64,000 bases of DNA from Rhodanobacter sp. T12-5 (GTDB lineage Bacteria > Pseudomonadota > Gammaproteobacteria > Xanthomonadales > Rhodanobacteraceae), in the NCBI RefSeq assembly GCF_008329435.1, contig NZ_NPKN01000004.1:248001-312000 (forward strand), written 5' to 3'. The notes under the pieces were generated by a model that searched no databases, was not told the origin of the DNA, and was given only the letters and a program-made list of their open reading frames with translations. Of the stretch, positions 24,739 to 33,737 are shown in pieces. Position 1 is the stretch's first letter; every line of letters begins with the position of its first letter. The position numbers were made by a program, and so were the translations under genes.

Positions 24739-25400
24739 TCAACCTCCCGCGGGATCATGTAGCCGAATCCGCGCACCGTGCGCACGGTGTCGTAACTGAG
24801 CTTTCTGCGCAGCGTATGGACCAGTACCTCAAGCGCGTTGTCGCCGACCACGTTGTCCAGACCATACAGCGAATTGATCAGGCTTTCGCGACGCACCAGT
24901 TTTCCGGCGCGTTCCATCAGGATCTGCAACAGCGAGAACTCGCGCTTGGTCAGCTCGATCCGCTCGCCGCGAAACAGCACTTCGGACGTGCCCAGGTCGA
25001 GACTCAGCGCGCCGATTTCGATGCGATTGACGGCCAGGCCCTGCGCGCGGCGGGTCAGCGAGCGGATACGCGCCCCCAGCTCCTCCAGATGGAACGGCTT
25101 GATCAGGTAATCGTCGGCCCCCGCATCGAGCCCCCGCACGCGCGCATCCAGCCCGTCGCGCGCGGTCATCACGATCACCGGCGTCTTGACGTGGGTGCGT
25201 CGCGCCTCGACCAGCACCTCGAGGCCGTCCTTGCCGGGCAGGCCCAGGTCAAGCAGCACCAGGTCGGCGGTCTCGTCGCGCAGGGCGATCAGCGCCTCGC
25301 GGCCGTCGCGCAGCCAGCTGACCGTATAGGCGAGGCGCTCCAGTGCGCGCTGGATTGCCGCGCCGAGTTGCGGATCGTCCTCGACCAGGATGATGTGCAC
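24735..25400 (-). CDS. OmpR-family response regulator (QseB/PmrA type)
   Basis: 221 residues from the GTG at 25400, which has GAGGG about 10 bases upstream; the in-frame upstream extension is not conserved. Receiver domain: acidic pair Asp8-Asp9, phospho-acceptor Asp51 in LLDLGLPG, Thr79 and Lys101. The C-terminal winged helix includes LTKREFSLLQILMERAG and VHTLRRKL. It pairs with the kinase encoded downstream. A PmrA/QseB-like box at 25487-25503 next to a GATAAT sequence suggests autoregulation. Confidence 0.95.
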   Translation of the reverse strand: MHIILVEDDPQLGAAIQRALERLAYTVSWLRDGREALIALRDETADLVLLDLGLPGKDGLEVLVEARRTHVKTPVIVMTARDGLDARVRGLDAGADDYLIKPFHLEELGARIRSLTRRAQGLAVNRIEIGALSLDLGTSEVLFRGERIELTKREFSLLQILMERAGKLVRRESLINSLYGLDNVVGDNALEVLVHTLRRKLSYDTVRTVRGFGYMIPREVE

Positions 25401-25470
25401 GGGCGGTTTCCCTCGATCGTGGATACAACAACGTGGGGCCCGAATGGCCATAACCTCTCGGCGTGCCGGG

Positions 25471-25503
25471 ATTATCCATTCCTCCGCTTACGAAGTGCTT
25501 AAG
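25471..25503 (-). promoter_or_regulatory. PmrA/QseB-like box and -10 of the two-component operon
   Basis: On the minus strand 25503-25487 reads CTTAAG, five bases, CGTAAG. This matches the known PmrA box pattern (two YTTAAK half-sites five bases apart) with one half perfect and the other close. Ten bases downstream is GATAAT (25476-25471), a fair -10. The site lies about 90 bases before the response-regulator start, where an autoregulatory operator would be expected. Confidence 0.55.
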
Positions 25504-25647
25504 CCCGTCGGAGTCGAAATGCACGCGATGGCTTGCCCGGAATCATGGCGCATCCGGCGCGCGCACCACCAGGATGTCGCCGGGCACCTTCACGATGCGC
25601 GACGAGTAGCGTGGCGCTGCGGTTCCGGCAGCCCGCGCACCGGGGGA

Positions 25648-26190
25648 TCATTCCGCCGTCTTCGGTTGCTGCGGCACCTTGCGGATCTTGTCCAGCGGAT
25701 AGCCCAGCGCCTGCACCCGGGCCAGCAGCGCGTCGTAGTCGGCCTGCGGGATGGTCGGCGTGCGCGCCATCACCCAGGTGTAGTCGCGTGCATCGCGGGC
25801 CACGATGACCTGGCTGTAGTCGTCCTTGAGGTAGGCCACGACGTACTGTGCCTTCAGCGGCCAGAACACCTGCACGCCCCACACCGCGTTGCCGCTGTCG
25901 GGCTCGACGATGCCGGTGGAGTGGATCTCCTTCTTTTTGCCGTCGAAGCTGCCTTCGCGGAAATGGAACGAAGTGGCGACGTCGCCATTGGGCTTGAGCG
26001 TGTAGACCTCGACAGCGTCGTACGCATTCTTTTCGAAGCGGGTCGGGATGGTCGCGATCACATACCAGTTGCCCATGAAACGGGGCAGGTCGACGTGCGC
26101 CACCGGTTTGATCGGCGGCAGCCGGCTGGCACAGGCGTTGGCACTCAGCAGCACGGCACAGGCCATCAGCAGGGTCTTGGAAAGTTTCAT
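25648..26190 (-). CDS. blc: lipocalin (Blc-like)
   Basis: 180 residues from the ATG at 26190. Signal sequence ends SANACAS; the Cys could be lipidated, but the lipobox is not standard. Lipocalin landmarks: RFMGNWYVIATIPTRFEKN (the GxW motif), VWGVQVFWPLKAQYVV and the C-terminal YTWVMARTPTIPQADY. Bacterial lipocalins bind fatty acids or lysophospholipids at the outer membrane. It lies 38 bases downstream of the fatty-acid methyltransferase and on the same strand, so it probably belongs to the lipid-modification operon. Confidence 0.9.
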   Translation of the reverse strand: MKLSKTLLMACAVLLSANACASRLPPIKPVAHVDLPRFMGNWYVIATIPTRFEKNAYDAVEVYTLKPNGDVATSFHFREGSFDGKKKEIHSTGIVEPDSGNAVWGVQVFWPLKAQYVVAYLKDDYSQVIVARDARDYTWVMARTPTIPQADYDALLARVQALGYPLDKIRKVPQQPKTAE

Positions 26191-26228
26191 GGTCGTTCCG
26201 GACGAAGGTGGTGGTAAGGAACGTGGAG

Positions 26229-27305
26229 TCATGGCCGCACGAAGCGGTAGTGCGCGACCAGCCACTCCTGGCCGTCGGCGTAGCCGAACAGTTCGGCGCA
26301 GGACATCCAGAACATGCGCCAGCGCTGGAACCACAGTGGTGCGGCCCTGGCGCCATAAGCCTGGCCCAGCACCTGCATCACCTGCTCGCGATGGGCATCC
26401 TGGTTGGCCAGCCAGTGGTTGGCGGTGCGCTGGTAATGCGTGCCGTCGACCAGCCAGCGCTGCTCGATGTTCAGCGCCGACTGGAACCACAGCAGCGTGT
26501 CCGAGGCCGGCATCAGGCCGCCGGTGAAGAAGTGCCGGCCCATCCAGTTGTCGTCGCCGGTGGTCTCGAACGGGTACATCGCGGTCTTGTGCGCGAAGAT
26601 GTGCACGAACAGCTTGCCGCCCGGTCGCAGCCACAGAGCGATGCGTTTCATCAGCACGTCGTAGTTGCGCATGTGCTCGAACATCTCGATCGACACGCAG
26701 CGGTCGAACTGCGCCGCTTCCAGTTCCAGCGCATTCACGTCGCAGGTGAGCACGCGCACGTTGAACAGTCCGCGCCGGCGGCACTGCGCCTCGATGTGTT
26801 CGCGCTGCGGCCTGGAGTTGGACACCGCGGTGATCCGCGCGCCGGGATAGCGCTCGGCCATCCACAAGGTCAGCGAACCCCAGCCGCAACCGAGTTCCAG
26901 GATCGACTGGCCGTTGGCCAGTTCGGCGCGCTCGCCGTACAGCCGCAGCATTGCCTCTTCGGCCTCCTGCAGCGACTCGTCGCCGCGCGGGTAGTAGCAG
27001 CTGGAGTATTTCAGGCGTTTGCCCAGGCACAGTTCGAAGAACGCCGGCGGCAGCTCGTAATGCTGCGCGTTGGCGGCATCGGTATGGATCGCCACCGGGC
27101 TGTGCCGCAGCATCGCGATGCGCTCGGCATAGCGCGCGGCCTGGGCGTCGAGGCCGCCGGCCTGTTCCTCGCGCAGGCGTTGCGCGCACAGCCGGCGAAT
27201 GCCCTGGCGCAGCAGGGCATCGGGAAGTCGGCCGCGTTCGGCCATGCCCAGCAGGCCGGGCGCAGGGCGCTCGCTGGCCAGTTCATGGGAAGCAACGGTG
27301 TTCAT
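26229..27305 (-). CDS. cyclopropane-fatty-acid-synthase-like SAM methyltransferase (first of two)
   Basis: 358 residues. Substrate-side motif HYELPPAFFELCLGKRLKYSSCYYP and SAM-binding ILELGCGWGSLTLWMAERYP place it in the CFA synthase superfamily. The N-terminal domain of true CFA synthases is short here. It acts on unsaturated chains of phospholipids using S-adenosylmethionine. In Rhodobacter a CFA-like enzyme (UfaM) adds a methyl group as the first step to furan fatty acids; which of the two homologues here corresponds to it cannot be decided by eye. The start overlaps the stop of the DUF1295 gene (ATGA). Confidence 0.85.
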   Translation of the reverse strand: MNTVASHELASERPAPGLLGMAERGRLPDALLRQGIRRLCAQRLREEQAGGLDAQAARYAERIAMLRHSPVAIHTDAANAQHYELPPAFFELCLGKRLKYSSCYYPRGDESLQEAEEAMLRLYGERAELANGQSILELGCGWGSLTLWMAERYPGARITAVSNSRPQREHIEAQCRRRGLFNVRVLTCDVNALELEAAQFDRCVSIEMFEHMRNYDVLMKRIALWLRPGGKLFVHIFAHKTAMYPFETTGDDNWMGRHFFTGGLMPASDTLLWFQSALNIEQRWLVDGTHYQRTANHWLANQDAHREQVMQVLGQAYGARAAPLWFQRWRMFWMSCAELFGYADGQEWLVAHYRFVRP

Positions 27306-28084
27306 CGTTCAGTCCTCTTTGGAAACCATGGAATCAGCGTCGGCGTGCTGCGCTGGTAGTCGCGATAGTCGTCGCCGCGGCTGCGCAACGCCTGCGCCTC
27401 GGTGTACGGCACGCCGCTGATCCAGCGCAGGAACACGTACATCACCAGCGGGCCGGACCAGGCCAGCCAGGCGATCGGCGAACCGACGACAAGGCAGACA
27501 TAGGCAAACCAGTGCAGCCACTCGAAGAAATAATTCGGGTGGCGCGAGTAACGCCACAGACCTTCGCGACAGGTGCGACCCTTGTTGGCCGGGTTGTTGC
27601 GGAAACCGGCCAGCTGCGCATCGGCGATCGCCTCGCCGATCACGCTGAGCAGCCAGATCGCGGCTGCCGCGGACAGCCACCATCCGGACAGGTGCGGGTT
27701 GCGCGCCACTGCCACGAACGGCAGCGCGAACAGCACGATCAGCAAGGCCTGGAACTGGAAGAAGGCGAAGAACTTCCACTGGCTGCCGTGCCAGTGGGCG
27801 CGCAGGTTCTGGTAGCGGCCATCCTCCGGCTCGCCGCGCACCCGTCGCCACAAATGGACGGCCAGACGGCTGCCCCACAGGCCACCGAGAACGGCCAGCA
27901 GCAGCCGCGCCCACGGCGTGCCGCTGCCGGTGATCGCCAGCAGCACGGCGCTGCCACCCACGCCCGCGGCCCACAGCACGTCGACGATGCCGGCATTGGC
28001 GCGGCTGCGCTGCCAGCGCCAGCCCAGGCTCATCATGGCCGCCGCGAGCGCCCACACGATCAGCAGTTGCCAGCAGGCATTCAT
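27302..28084 (-). CDS. DUF1295 / steroid 5-alpha-reductase-like membrane protein
   Basis: 260 residues from the ATG at 28084, with about six to seven transmembrane helices. The C-terminal pattern TCREGLWRYSRHPNYFFEW, ending in a YRDYQRSTPTLIPW-like tail, is the hallmark of the DUF1295/isoprenylcysteine methyltransferase-like fold. By family it is an NAD(P)H-dependent reductase or related lipid-modifying enzyme of the inner membrane. Both ends overlap neighbouring genes by four bases, so it is fixed within the operon. Confidence 0.85.
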   Translation of the reverse strand: MNACWQLLIVWALAAAMMSLGWRWQRSRANAGIVDVLWAAGVGGSAVLLAITGSGTPWARLLLAVLGGLWGSRLAVHLWRRVRGEPEDGRYQNLRAHWHGSQWKFFAFFQFQALLIVLFALPFVAVARNPHLSGWWLSAAAAIWLLSVIGEAIADAQLAGFRNNPANKGRTCREGLWRYSRHPNYFFEWLHWFAYVCLVVGSPIAWLAWSGPLVMYVFLRWISGVPYTEAQALRSRGDDYRDYQRSTPTLIPWFPKRTER

Positions 28085-28641
28085 GCGGCATGCCCCCGTG
28101 CCGGCCGGGACGAAGCGGTCGTGCGCGACGACATCGAGACGCGCTTCGCCAGCCAGGCCAGCGCGGGGGTCGCCAGCGCCCAGCCGATGGCCAGCGCCAG
28201 CAAGCCGCGCCACGTCGGATCGGCAAAAGTCACCACGTGCCAGCCGCGTGCCGCGCCGAGATAGGCCAGCGGACCGCCGAGAAGCCCCAGCAACGCCGCC
28301 AGCCACAGGCGGTTCTGCAGGTGGCGCAGCGACTGGCTGAAGGTCAGCGCAAAAGTCACCCACAATGCCAGGATCCATGCCGGTGCCAGCGCCAGCCCGG
28401 GCCAACCGCTGGCGTAGCTGGCCAGGCCGCAGCGGATCAGCGCGCTGTCGAACAGGAAGCCGAGCACCAGTGCGGCCGCGATCAGGCTGAGGTCGACGCG
28501 GACGTTGCGCGCCAGCAGCAGTTGCGCCCCGGCGTACACCAGCATGCCGAGCACGCCCGGCCAGACCAGGCCGTGGCCGGCACCGATCACCGCGGCGAAC
28601 CAGACCGCCTGGTAGCCGAGCAGGCTGAGCCAGAAACTCAT
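28081..28641 (-). CDS. DUF2878 membrane protein
   Basis: 186 residues with about six helices, starting at the ATG overlapping the CFA synthase stop. It includes DSALIRCGLASY and WILALWVTFALTFSQSL, patterns seen in DUF2878 proteins. No enzymatic motif is recognisable. Its family is regularly found beside CFA synthase, DUF1365 and flavin oxidoreductase genes, which supports a structural or electron-transfer role in the same membrane lipid pathway. Confidence 0.78.
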   Translation of the reverse strand: MSFWLSLLGYQAVWFAAVIGAGHGLVWPGVLGMLVYAGAQLLLARNVRVDLSLIAAALVLGFLFDSALIRCGLASYASGWPGLALAPAWILALWVTFALTFSQSLRHLQNRLWLAALLGLLGGPLAYLGAARGWHVVTFADPTWRGLLALAIGWALATPALAWLAKRVSMSSRTTASSRPARGHAA

Positions 28642-29957
28642 ACCGGCAGCTCCACGTGGCGGCTGATCTCCGGCAGCAGCGCGGCGCGACGATTGCCGGG
28701 CTTGGCCAGCAGCAGTTGCGCCACGCCGATCGAGCGCTCGCGGAAGCCGCCCTCGCAGTAGGCCAGGTAGAACTCCCACAGGCGAATGAAGTGCTCGTCG
28801 AAACCCTGCGCGCGCACCTGCGCCAGTTCCGCCATGAAGCGTTCGCGCCAGGCCTGCAGCGTCAACGCGTACGAACTGGCGAAGTCCTCCAGCTGGATCA
28901 GGGCCAGGTCGCTGGTGCGGGTCTTCGCCGCCAGCAGGGCGTTGATCGACGGGATGAAGCTGCCGGGAAACACATGACGCTTGATGAAGTCGACCGACTT
29001 CAGCGCCTGCGCGTAGCGATGATCCTCGATGGTGATCGCCTGCAGCAGGGCCAGCCCGTCGGGTTTCAGCAGGGCACCCAATTTTTCGAAATAGACGTCC
29101 AGATACGGCGCACCGATCGCCTCGACCATCTCGATCGAGACCAGCTTGTCGTACTGCCCGTCGAGGTCGCGGTAATCCTCCAGCAGCAGTTCCACGTGCG
29201 CGCGCATGCCGGCGGCCGCGACGCGTTTGCTGGCCAGCGCATGCTGTTCGCGCGAGATCGTGGTGGTGGTGACATGGCAACCGTAATGCGTCGCCGCGTA
29301 CAGCGCGAAGCCGCCCCAGCCGGTACCGATCTCGATCACCCGGTCGGTGGGCTGCAGGTCCAGCTTGCGGCAGATCCGTTCCAGCTTGCGCGCCGAGGCG
29401 GTCTCCAGCGTGTCGGCCGGATCGGTCCAGATCGCCGACGAGTACATCAGGTCGCTCGACAGGAACAGGCCGAAGAAATCGTTGCCGAGGTCGTAGTGCG
29501 CTGCGATGTTGCGGCGGCTGCCGTTGCGGGTATTGCGGCGCAGCGCATGCCAGCCGCGCATCGCCATGCCGCCGAGGCGGGCCAGCCCGCTTTCCAGCCC
29601 GTCGAGCAGGTCGCGGTTGCGCAGCAGCAGCTGGATCAGGCCGACCAGGGCTTGCCCCGGACTTGATCCGGGGGCGTCGCACCGCCAGTGGCCGTCCATG
29701 TACGACTCGCCGGCACCGACGCTGCCGTTGCGCGCCACCGCGCGATAGAACTCGGGGTCCAGCACGTGCAGGTGGATCTGCAGGTCGGGATGCGCGCTGG
29801 CCGGATCGCCCAGCTCGACCGTGCCGCAGGCGTCCTTGAGCACCAGCCGGCCGTGGCGCAGTCCGCTCATCCGGTCGAGCAGTCGCTGGCGCAGGAAGCG
29901 GTCGATGGCGCCGAAGGGGGCGTTCCCGCCCGGGAGGGTGCTGCCGATGTCGTTCAT
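28638..29957 (-). CDS. cfa: cyclopropane-fatty-acyl-phospholipid synthase family protein (second)
   Basis: 439 residues, full length for the family. The N-terminal lipid-binding domain (residues 1-140) is followed by HYDLGNDFFGLFLSSDLMYSS and the SAM site VIEIGTGWGGFALYAA. The bicarbonate-site region EMVEAIGAPYLDVYF and IKRHVFPGSFIPS are conserved. It transfers a methylene or methyl group from SAM to cis-unsaturated chains. It is the best candidate for the classic CFA synthase of this locus. The start is 18 bases after the DUF1365 stop. Confidence 0.9.
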   Translation of the reverse strand: MNDIGSTLPGGNAPFGAIDRFLRQRLLDRMSGLRHGRLVLKDACGTVELGDPASAHPDLQIHLHVLDPEFYRAVARNGSVGAGESYMDGHWRCDAPGSSPGQALVGLIQLLLRNRDLLDGLESGLARLGGMAMRGWHALRRNTRNGSRRNIAAHYDLGNDFFGLFLSSDLMYSSAIWTDPADTLETASARKLERICRKLDLQPTDRVIEIGTGWGGFALYAATHYGCHVTTTTISREQHALASKRVAAAGMRAHVELLLEDYRDLDGQYDKLVSIEMVEAIGAPYLDVYFEKLGALLKPDGLALLQAITIEDHRYAQALKSVDFIKRHVFPGSFIPSINALLAAKTRTSDLALIQLEDFASSYALTLQAWRERFMAELAQVRAQGFDEHFIRLWEFYLAYCEGGFRERSIGVAQLLLAKPGNRRAALLPEISRHVELPV

Positions 29958-29975
29958 GTCAGGTCTCGGGACTCT

Positions 29976-30776
29976 TCAGTCCGGATCATGGGAATGCAGG
30001 GACGGATGGTCGTGGACGGGGTTGCGCTTCAGCCACAGGCGCAGCGCCTGCCAGTGGATCGCAGCCACCACCTGCGCGGTCATCAGCGGATAGCGCCACA
30101 GCACGCGCGCCAGCGACGCGCCGGTGAGCGGACGGCGTTGCAGGGTCAAGGTGGCGTCGAACGTGCGCTGGCCGCCGCGGCTCACGTCCATGTGCACGCG
30201 CAGGTCGTCGCCCGGCACGGTGAAGCGCCAGTCGTATTCGCAGTCCATCGGCATGAACGGCGACACGTGGAAGGTCTTGGGAAAGCTCCAGTGAAGGCCG
30301 CGACCGAGTACCTGCGCGTTTTCGATCGGCAGCACGTACGCGTGGCGCTCCTTCCACGGCGTGTTGGTGATCTCGGCCACGACGGCCACCAGGGTCACGC
30401 CGTCTTCGGCGAAGCAGTAGTAGAAGCTGACCGGGTTGAACACCAGGCCGACATAACGCAGGTGGGTGAGCAGCCGGATCGGCCCGACCGGGCGATGGCC
30501 GGTGGCCTGTTCGACGCGCCGGCGTACCGCCTCGGCCAGCGGCAATTCGGTCGGGCCGAGATAATCGCTGCGGCGGAACTGCGCCACGTTGCGATGTTCG
30601 CTGGACCACAGCCAGCGGTTCGCGAACACCTGCTCGACTTCGGCCAGGTCCAGATAGAGCTGGGCCATGCGGTAGTCGAACGCGTGCGCGTGCGGCGCAT
30701 GCCGGCGATGGCGCACCACGCCCTCGTAAACCGCGCTGGCCAGTTGCAGTTTCGTGCTGGCGGGTTTCACGGTCAT
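29976..30776 (-). CDS. DUF1365 family protein
   Basis: 266 residues from the ATG at 30776 that overlaps the flavin oxidoreductase stop (ATGA). Conserved family text: YEGVVRHRRHAPHAHAFDYR, LLTHLRYVGLVFNPVSFYYCF, EITNTPWKERHAYVL and FHVSPFMPMDCEYDWRF. No catalytic role is established. In Rhodobacter the DUF1365 gene belongs to the singlet-oxygen RpoE regulon beside the flavin oxidoreductase, and products of that operon influence turnover of the anti-sigma factor (established, from memory). Confidence 0.88.
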   Translation of the reverse strand: MTVKPASTKLQLASAVYEGVVRHRRHAPHAHAFDYRMAQLYLDLAEVEQVFANRWLWSSEHRNVAQFRRSDYLGPTELPLAEAVRRRVEQATGHRPVGPIRLLTHLRYVGLVFNPVSFYYCFAEDGVTLVAVVAEITNTPWKERHAYVLPIENAQVLGRGLHWSFPKTFHVSPFMPMDCEYDWRFTVPGDDLRVHMDVSRGGQRTFDATLTLQRRPLTGASLARVLWRYPLMTAQVVAAIHWQALRLWLKRNPVHDHPSLHSHDPD

Positions 30777-32071
30777 GCCGCCAGCTCCTGCTTGTGCATT
30801 TCGAGCGGTTCGAGCGGGCCCCCGCCCAGCGGCCAGTGCACGCCGAGCGCCGCGGCCACTTCCACCGCGCTGCGCATGCCGTCTTCGTGGAAGCCCCAGC
30901 CCCAGTACGCGCCGGCAAACCAGGTGCGGCGCCAGCCCTGGATTTCGGCCTTGCGCACCTGCGCGTTGACCGCGGCCTGGGTGTAGACCGGATGCTGGTA
31001 GCGCATGCGCGCCAGCACCTTTTCCGGGTCGATTGCCGCTGTGCGGTTGAGCGTGACCACGAACGGTTCGGGCGAGTCGATGCCCTGCAGCAGGTTCATG
31101 CAGTAGCTGACCGTGCAAGCGGCATCGGGATCGCGCGGCAGCCAGGCGTTCCACGCGGCCCACGCCTTGCGCCGGCGCGGCAGCACGCTGGCGTCGGTAT
31201 GCAGCACGGTGTCGTTGGCCTGGTAGGTCATCGCGCCGAGGATCGTTTTCTCGCGCTCGTTCGCGTCGGCGAGCAGGGCCAGCGACTGGTCGCTGTGGCA
31301 GGCCAGCACGATCTGCTCGAAGCGCTCGCTGCCGGCGGCGCTGTCCACCTCGACCCCGTCGTGGTGGCGGCGAATCGAGAACACCGGGCAGTTCAGCCGC
31401 TCGTGCACCGGCCAGTGCGCGCGCAACGCGGCCACATAGGTCGACGAGCCGCCCTGAACCACGCGCCACTGTGGCCGGTCGCTGAGCTGCAGCATCTGGT
31501 GGTTGGCCATGAACTGCACCAGGTAGCGCGCCGGAAACTTGAGGATCTGCGTGGGCGGCGACGACCACAGCGCCGACGCCATCGGGATCAGGTGCTCGTC
31601 GCGAAACGCCGCGCCGTAGCCATGCTGGCCGAGGTAGTCGCCCAGCGTGGTCATGTCGTCACGCTGCAGCAGCAGCGCCGGGGCCTCGCGGTAGAAGCGG
31701 GCGAGGTCGCGCACCATGCCCAGGAAGCGCGGCGACAGCAGGTTGCGGCGCTGGCAGAACAGCGTATCCAGCGTGGCTGCGTTGTACTCCAGCCCGCTCG
31801 CTTCGCTGTGCACCGAGAAGCTCATCGTGGTCGGCTGCGAGGCCACGCCCAGCTGCGCGAACATCCGCGTCAGCAGCGGGTAGTGCGCCGGGTTGTGCAC
31901 GATGAAGCCGCTGTCGATGCGATGGCGCCGGTCGGCCTGTTCCACCTCATGCGTATGCGTGTGCCCGCCGAAATAGCTGTTCGCCTCGAACAGGGTCACG
32001 TCATGCTTGCGCGACAGCAGCCACGCCGAGGCCAGCCCCGCGATGCCCGATCCGACCACGGCGATGCGCAT
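30773..32071 (-). CDS. NAD(P)/FAD-dependent oxidoreductase of the CFA/furan-lipid operon
   Basis: 432 residues. The N-terminal dinucleotide site VVGSGIAGLASAWLLSRKHDVTLFEA and FGGHTHTHEV are characteristic of the amine-oxidase/phytoene-desaturase-like family always found with DUF1365 and CFA synthase. It likely oxidises or isomerises a fatty acyl chain in the membrane. The stop overlaps the DUF1365 start, and only three bases separate it from the desaturase gene upstream. Confidence 0.88.
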   Translation of the reverse strand: MRIAVVGSGIAGLASAWLLSRKHDVTLFEANSYFGGHTHTHEVEQADRRHRIDSGFIVHNPAHYPLLTRMFAQLGVASQPTTMSFSVHSEASGLEYNAATLDTLFCQRRNLLSPRFLGMVRDLARFYREAPALLLQRDDMTTLGDYLGQHGYGAAFRDEHLIPMASALWSSPPTQILKFPARYLVQFMANHQMLQLSDRPQWRVVQGGSSTYVAALRAHWPVHERLNCPVFSIRRHHDGVEVDSAAGSERFEQIVLACHSDQSLALLADANEREKTILGAMTYQANDTVLHTDASVLPRRRKAWAAWNAWLPRDPDAACTVSYCMNLLQGIDSPEPFVVTLNRTAAIDPEKVLARMRYQHPVYTQAAVNAQVRKAEIQGWRRTWFAGAYWGWGFHEDGMRSAVEVAAALGVHWPLGGGPLEPLEMHKQELAA

Positions 32072-32074
32072 GGC

Positions 32075-33082
32075 CTAGCTCCTCGCCCTGGCCAGCACCC
32101 AGGCGGGCACCGGCTTCAGCCCGCGCACCAGACCCAGCATCGACATCAGTTTCAGGCCGTACCAGGTCAGGTCCACTTCCCACCAACGGAAACCCTGGCG
32201 GCTGGAGCCGGGGAAGAAGTGATGGTTGTTGTGCCAGCCTTCGCCGAACGTGAGCAGGGCCAGCCACACGTTGTTGCGGCTGTCGTCCTTCGTCTCGAAA
32301 CGGCGCCTGCCGAACCGGTGCGCCAGCGAGTTGATCGTCACGGTGGCGTGGAACAGCACGATGGTGGAGACGAAGAACCCCCACACCAGCATCTGCCCGC
32401 CCGAGGTACCCAGCTGCGGCGCCACGCGCTGCAGCAGCGCGCCGAGCCCGTACATGGCTACGGCCAGCAGTACCGGCACCAGCGTGTCGTAGCGATCCAG
32501 CACGCGCAGCTCCGGATACTTGGCCAGATCAGGCACCCGCGACAGGTCGGTGCGGAAATTGCGCGGGGTGAGGAACCAGCCGACATGGCTCCACAGGAAG
32601 CCGTGTACCCCCGGCGAATGCGGATCGGCAGGCGTGTCGGTGACGCGATGATGATGGCGATGATGTGCCGCCCACCACAACGGCCCGCGCTGCACGCAGG
32701 AGGCGCCGATGGTGGCGAACACGAACTGCACCGCGCGCGAGGTCTGGAACGTGCGATGCGAGAAGTAGCGGTGATAGAAACCGGTGAGCGCGAACATGCG
32801 CAGCGCGTACAGCGCGGCCGCAACGATCAGCGCGACCGGCGATACGCCCACCAGGATCACGCCCAGGCAGGCCAGGTGCATCGCCACGAACGGCGCCGCG
32901 CGCAGCCAGTCGATGCGGTCCTCGCGCGCCTCGTCCACTTCCACCGCGGCGCTGGTGTCGAACCAGCGCCGCACGCCGCGCATCAGCCACGAACGCCGCG
33001 GACTGGCACGATCGGCCATGCCGAGGGTCGAGGTGTCGAGCCGCTCAGGCGTTGCAATCACGGGTGGATCGGGGAGGGTCAT
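32075..33082 (-). CDS. membrane fatty-acid (acyl-CoA-type) desaturase
   Basis: 335 residues with four hydrophobic helices. The three histidine boxes of the membrane di-iron desaturases are complete: HRYFSH, HHRHHH and HNNHH in GEGWHNNHHFFPGS. It introduces a cis double bond into a saturated acyl chain with oxygen. This supplies substrate for the CFA-like methyltransferases. It is first in the lipid operon and divergent from tspO across 166 bases, which must carry the operon promoter. An analogy to the methyl-diene desaturase step of furan lipid synthesis is possible but unproved. Confidence 0.92.
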   Translation of the reverse strand: MTLPDPPVIATPERLDTSTLGMADRASPRRSWLMRGVRRWFDTSAAVEVDEAREDRIDWLRAAPFVAMHLACLGVILVGVSPVALIVAAALYALRMFALTGFYHRYFSHRTFQTSRAVQFVFATIGASCVQRGPLWWAAHHRHHHRVTDTPADPHSPGVHGFLWSHVGWFLTPRNFRTDLSRVPDLAKYPELRVLDRYDTLVPVLLAVAMYGLGALLQRVAPQLGTSGGQMLVWGFFVSTIVLFHATVTINSLAHRFGRRRFETKDDSRNNVWLALLTFGEGWHNNHHFFPGSSRQGFRWWEVDLTWYGLKLMSMLGLVRGLKPVPAWVLARARS

Positions 33083-33248
33083 GGCAACCTGGCTGTCAGC
33101 GGTTCAGTGAGAGATACGCAGGAAGCGGCCCGCTGGATGCATGCGCCGGCAGCGCGCCGGCTTCACGTCGAATCACCGTCGTCCGTGCGATGAAGCGGAT
33201 CCGGAACGCCGCCGTCCACGTACCCGGTCACACCAGCAGGAGATACGC

Positions 33249-33737
33249 ATGTCAGGCACCAGACAGATCATCGGACTGCTCGGCTGGCTGCTGCTCAGCT
33301 TCGCCGCCGCCGCGATCGGCGCGGCCGCCTCGATACAGGCCGCCGCCTTCTACCGGCAGATGGCGCAACCTTCCTGGGCACCGCCCTCGTCGGTGTTCGG
33401 CCCGGTGTGGTCGCTGCTGTACGCGCTGATGGGTATCGCCGCATGGCTGGCCTGGCGCGAAGGCGGCTGGCGCCGCCAGCGCGGTGCGCTCGGGCTGTTC
33501 GTGCTCCAGCTGGCGGTCAATGCACTGTGGAGCTGGCTGTTCTTCGGCTGGCGGCAGGGCGCATGGGCGTTCGCCGACATCGTGCTGTTGTGGCTGTTGA
33601 TCGCGGCCACCGTGGTCGCCTCCTGGCGCGTGCGGCCCTTGGCGGGCGCCCTGCTGCTGCCGTACCTGGCCTGGGTGAGTTTCGCCGCGGCGCTGAATTT
33701 CGCCGTATGGAAACTCAACCCGGGCTGGCTGGGCTGA
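33249..33737 (+). CDS. tspO: TspO/MBR tryptophan-rich sensory protein
   Basis: 162 residues from the ATG at 33249, with AGGAG eight bases upstream. Five helices and many tryptophans, including the conserved QPSWAPPSSVFGPVWSLLYALMG, NALWSWLFFG and the last-helix region. TspO proteins bind porphyrins and in photosynthetic bacteria modulate the response to light and oxygen. Divergent placement beside the lipid operon and near photolyase and ChrR supports a shared role in handling photosensitisation (inference). Confidence 0.93.
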   Translation: MSGTRQIIGLLGWLLLSFAAAAIGAAASIQAAAFYRQMAQPSWAPPSSVFGPVWSLLYALMGIAAWLAWREGGWRRQRGALGLFVLQLAVNALWSWLFFGWRQGAWAFADIVLLWLLIAATVVASWRVRPLAGALLLPYLAWVSFAAALNFAVWKLNPGWLG

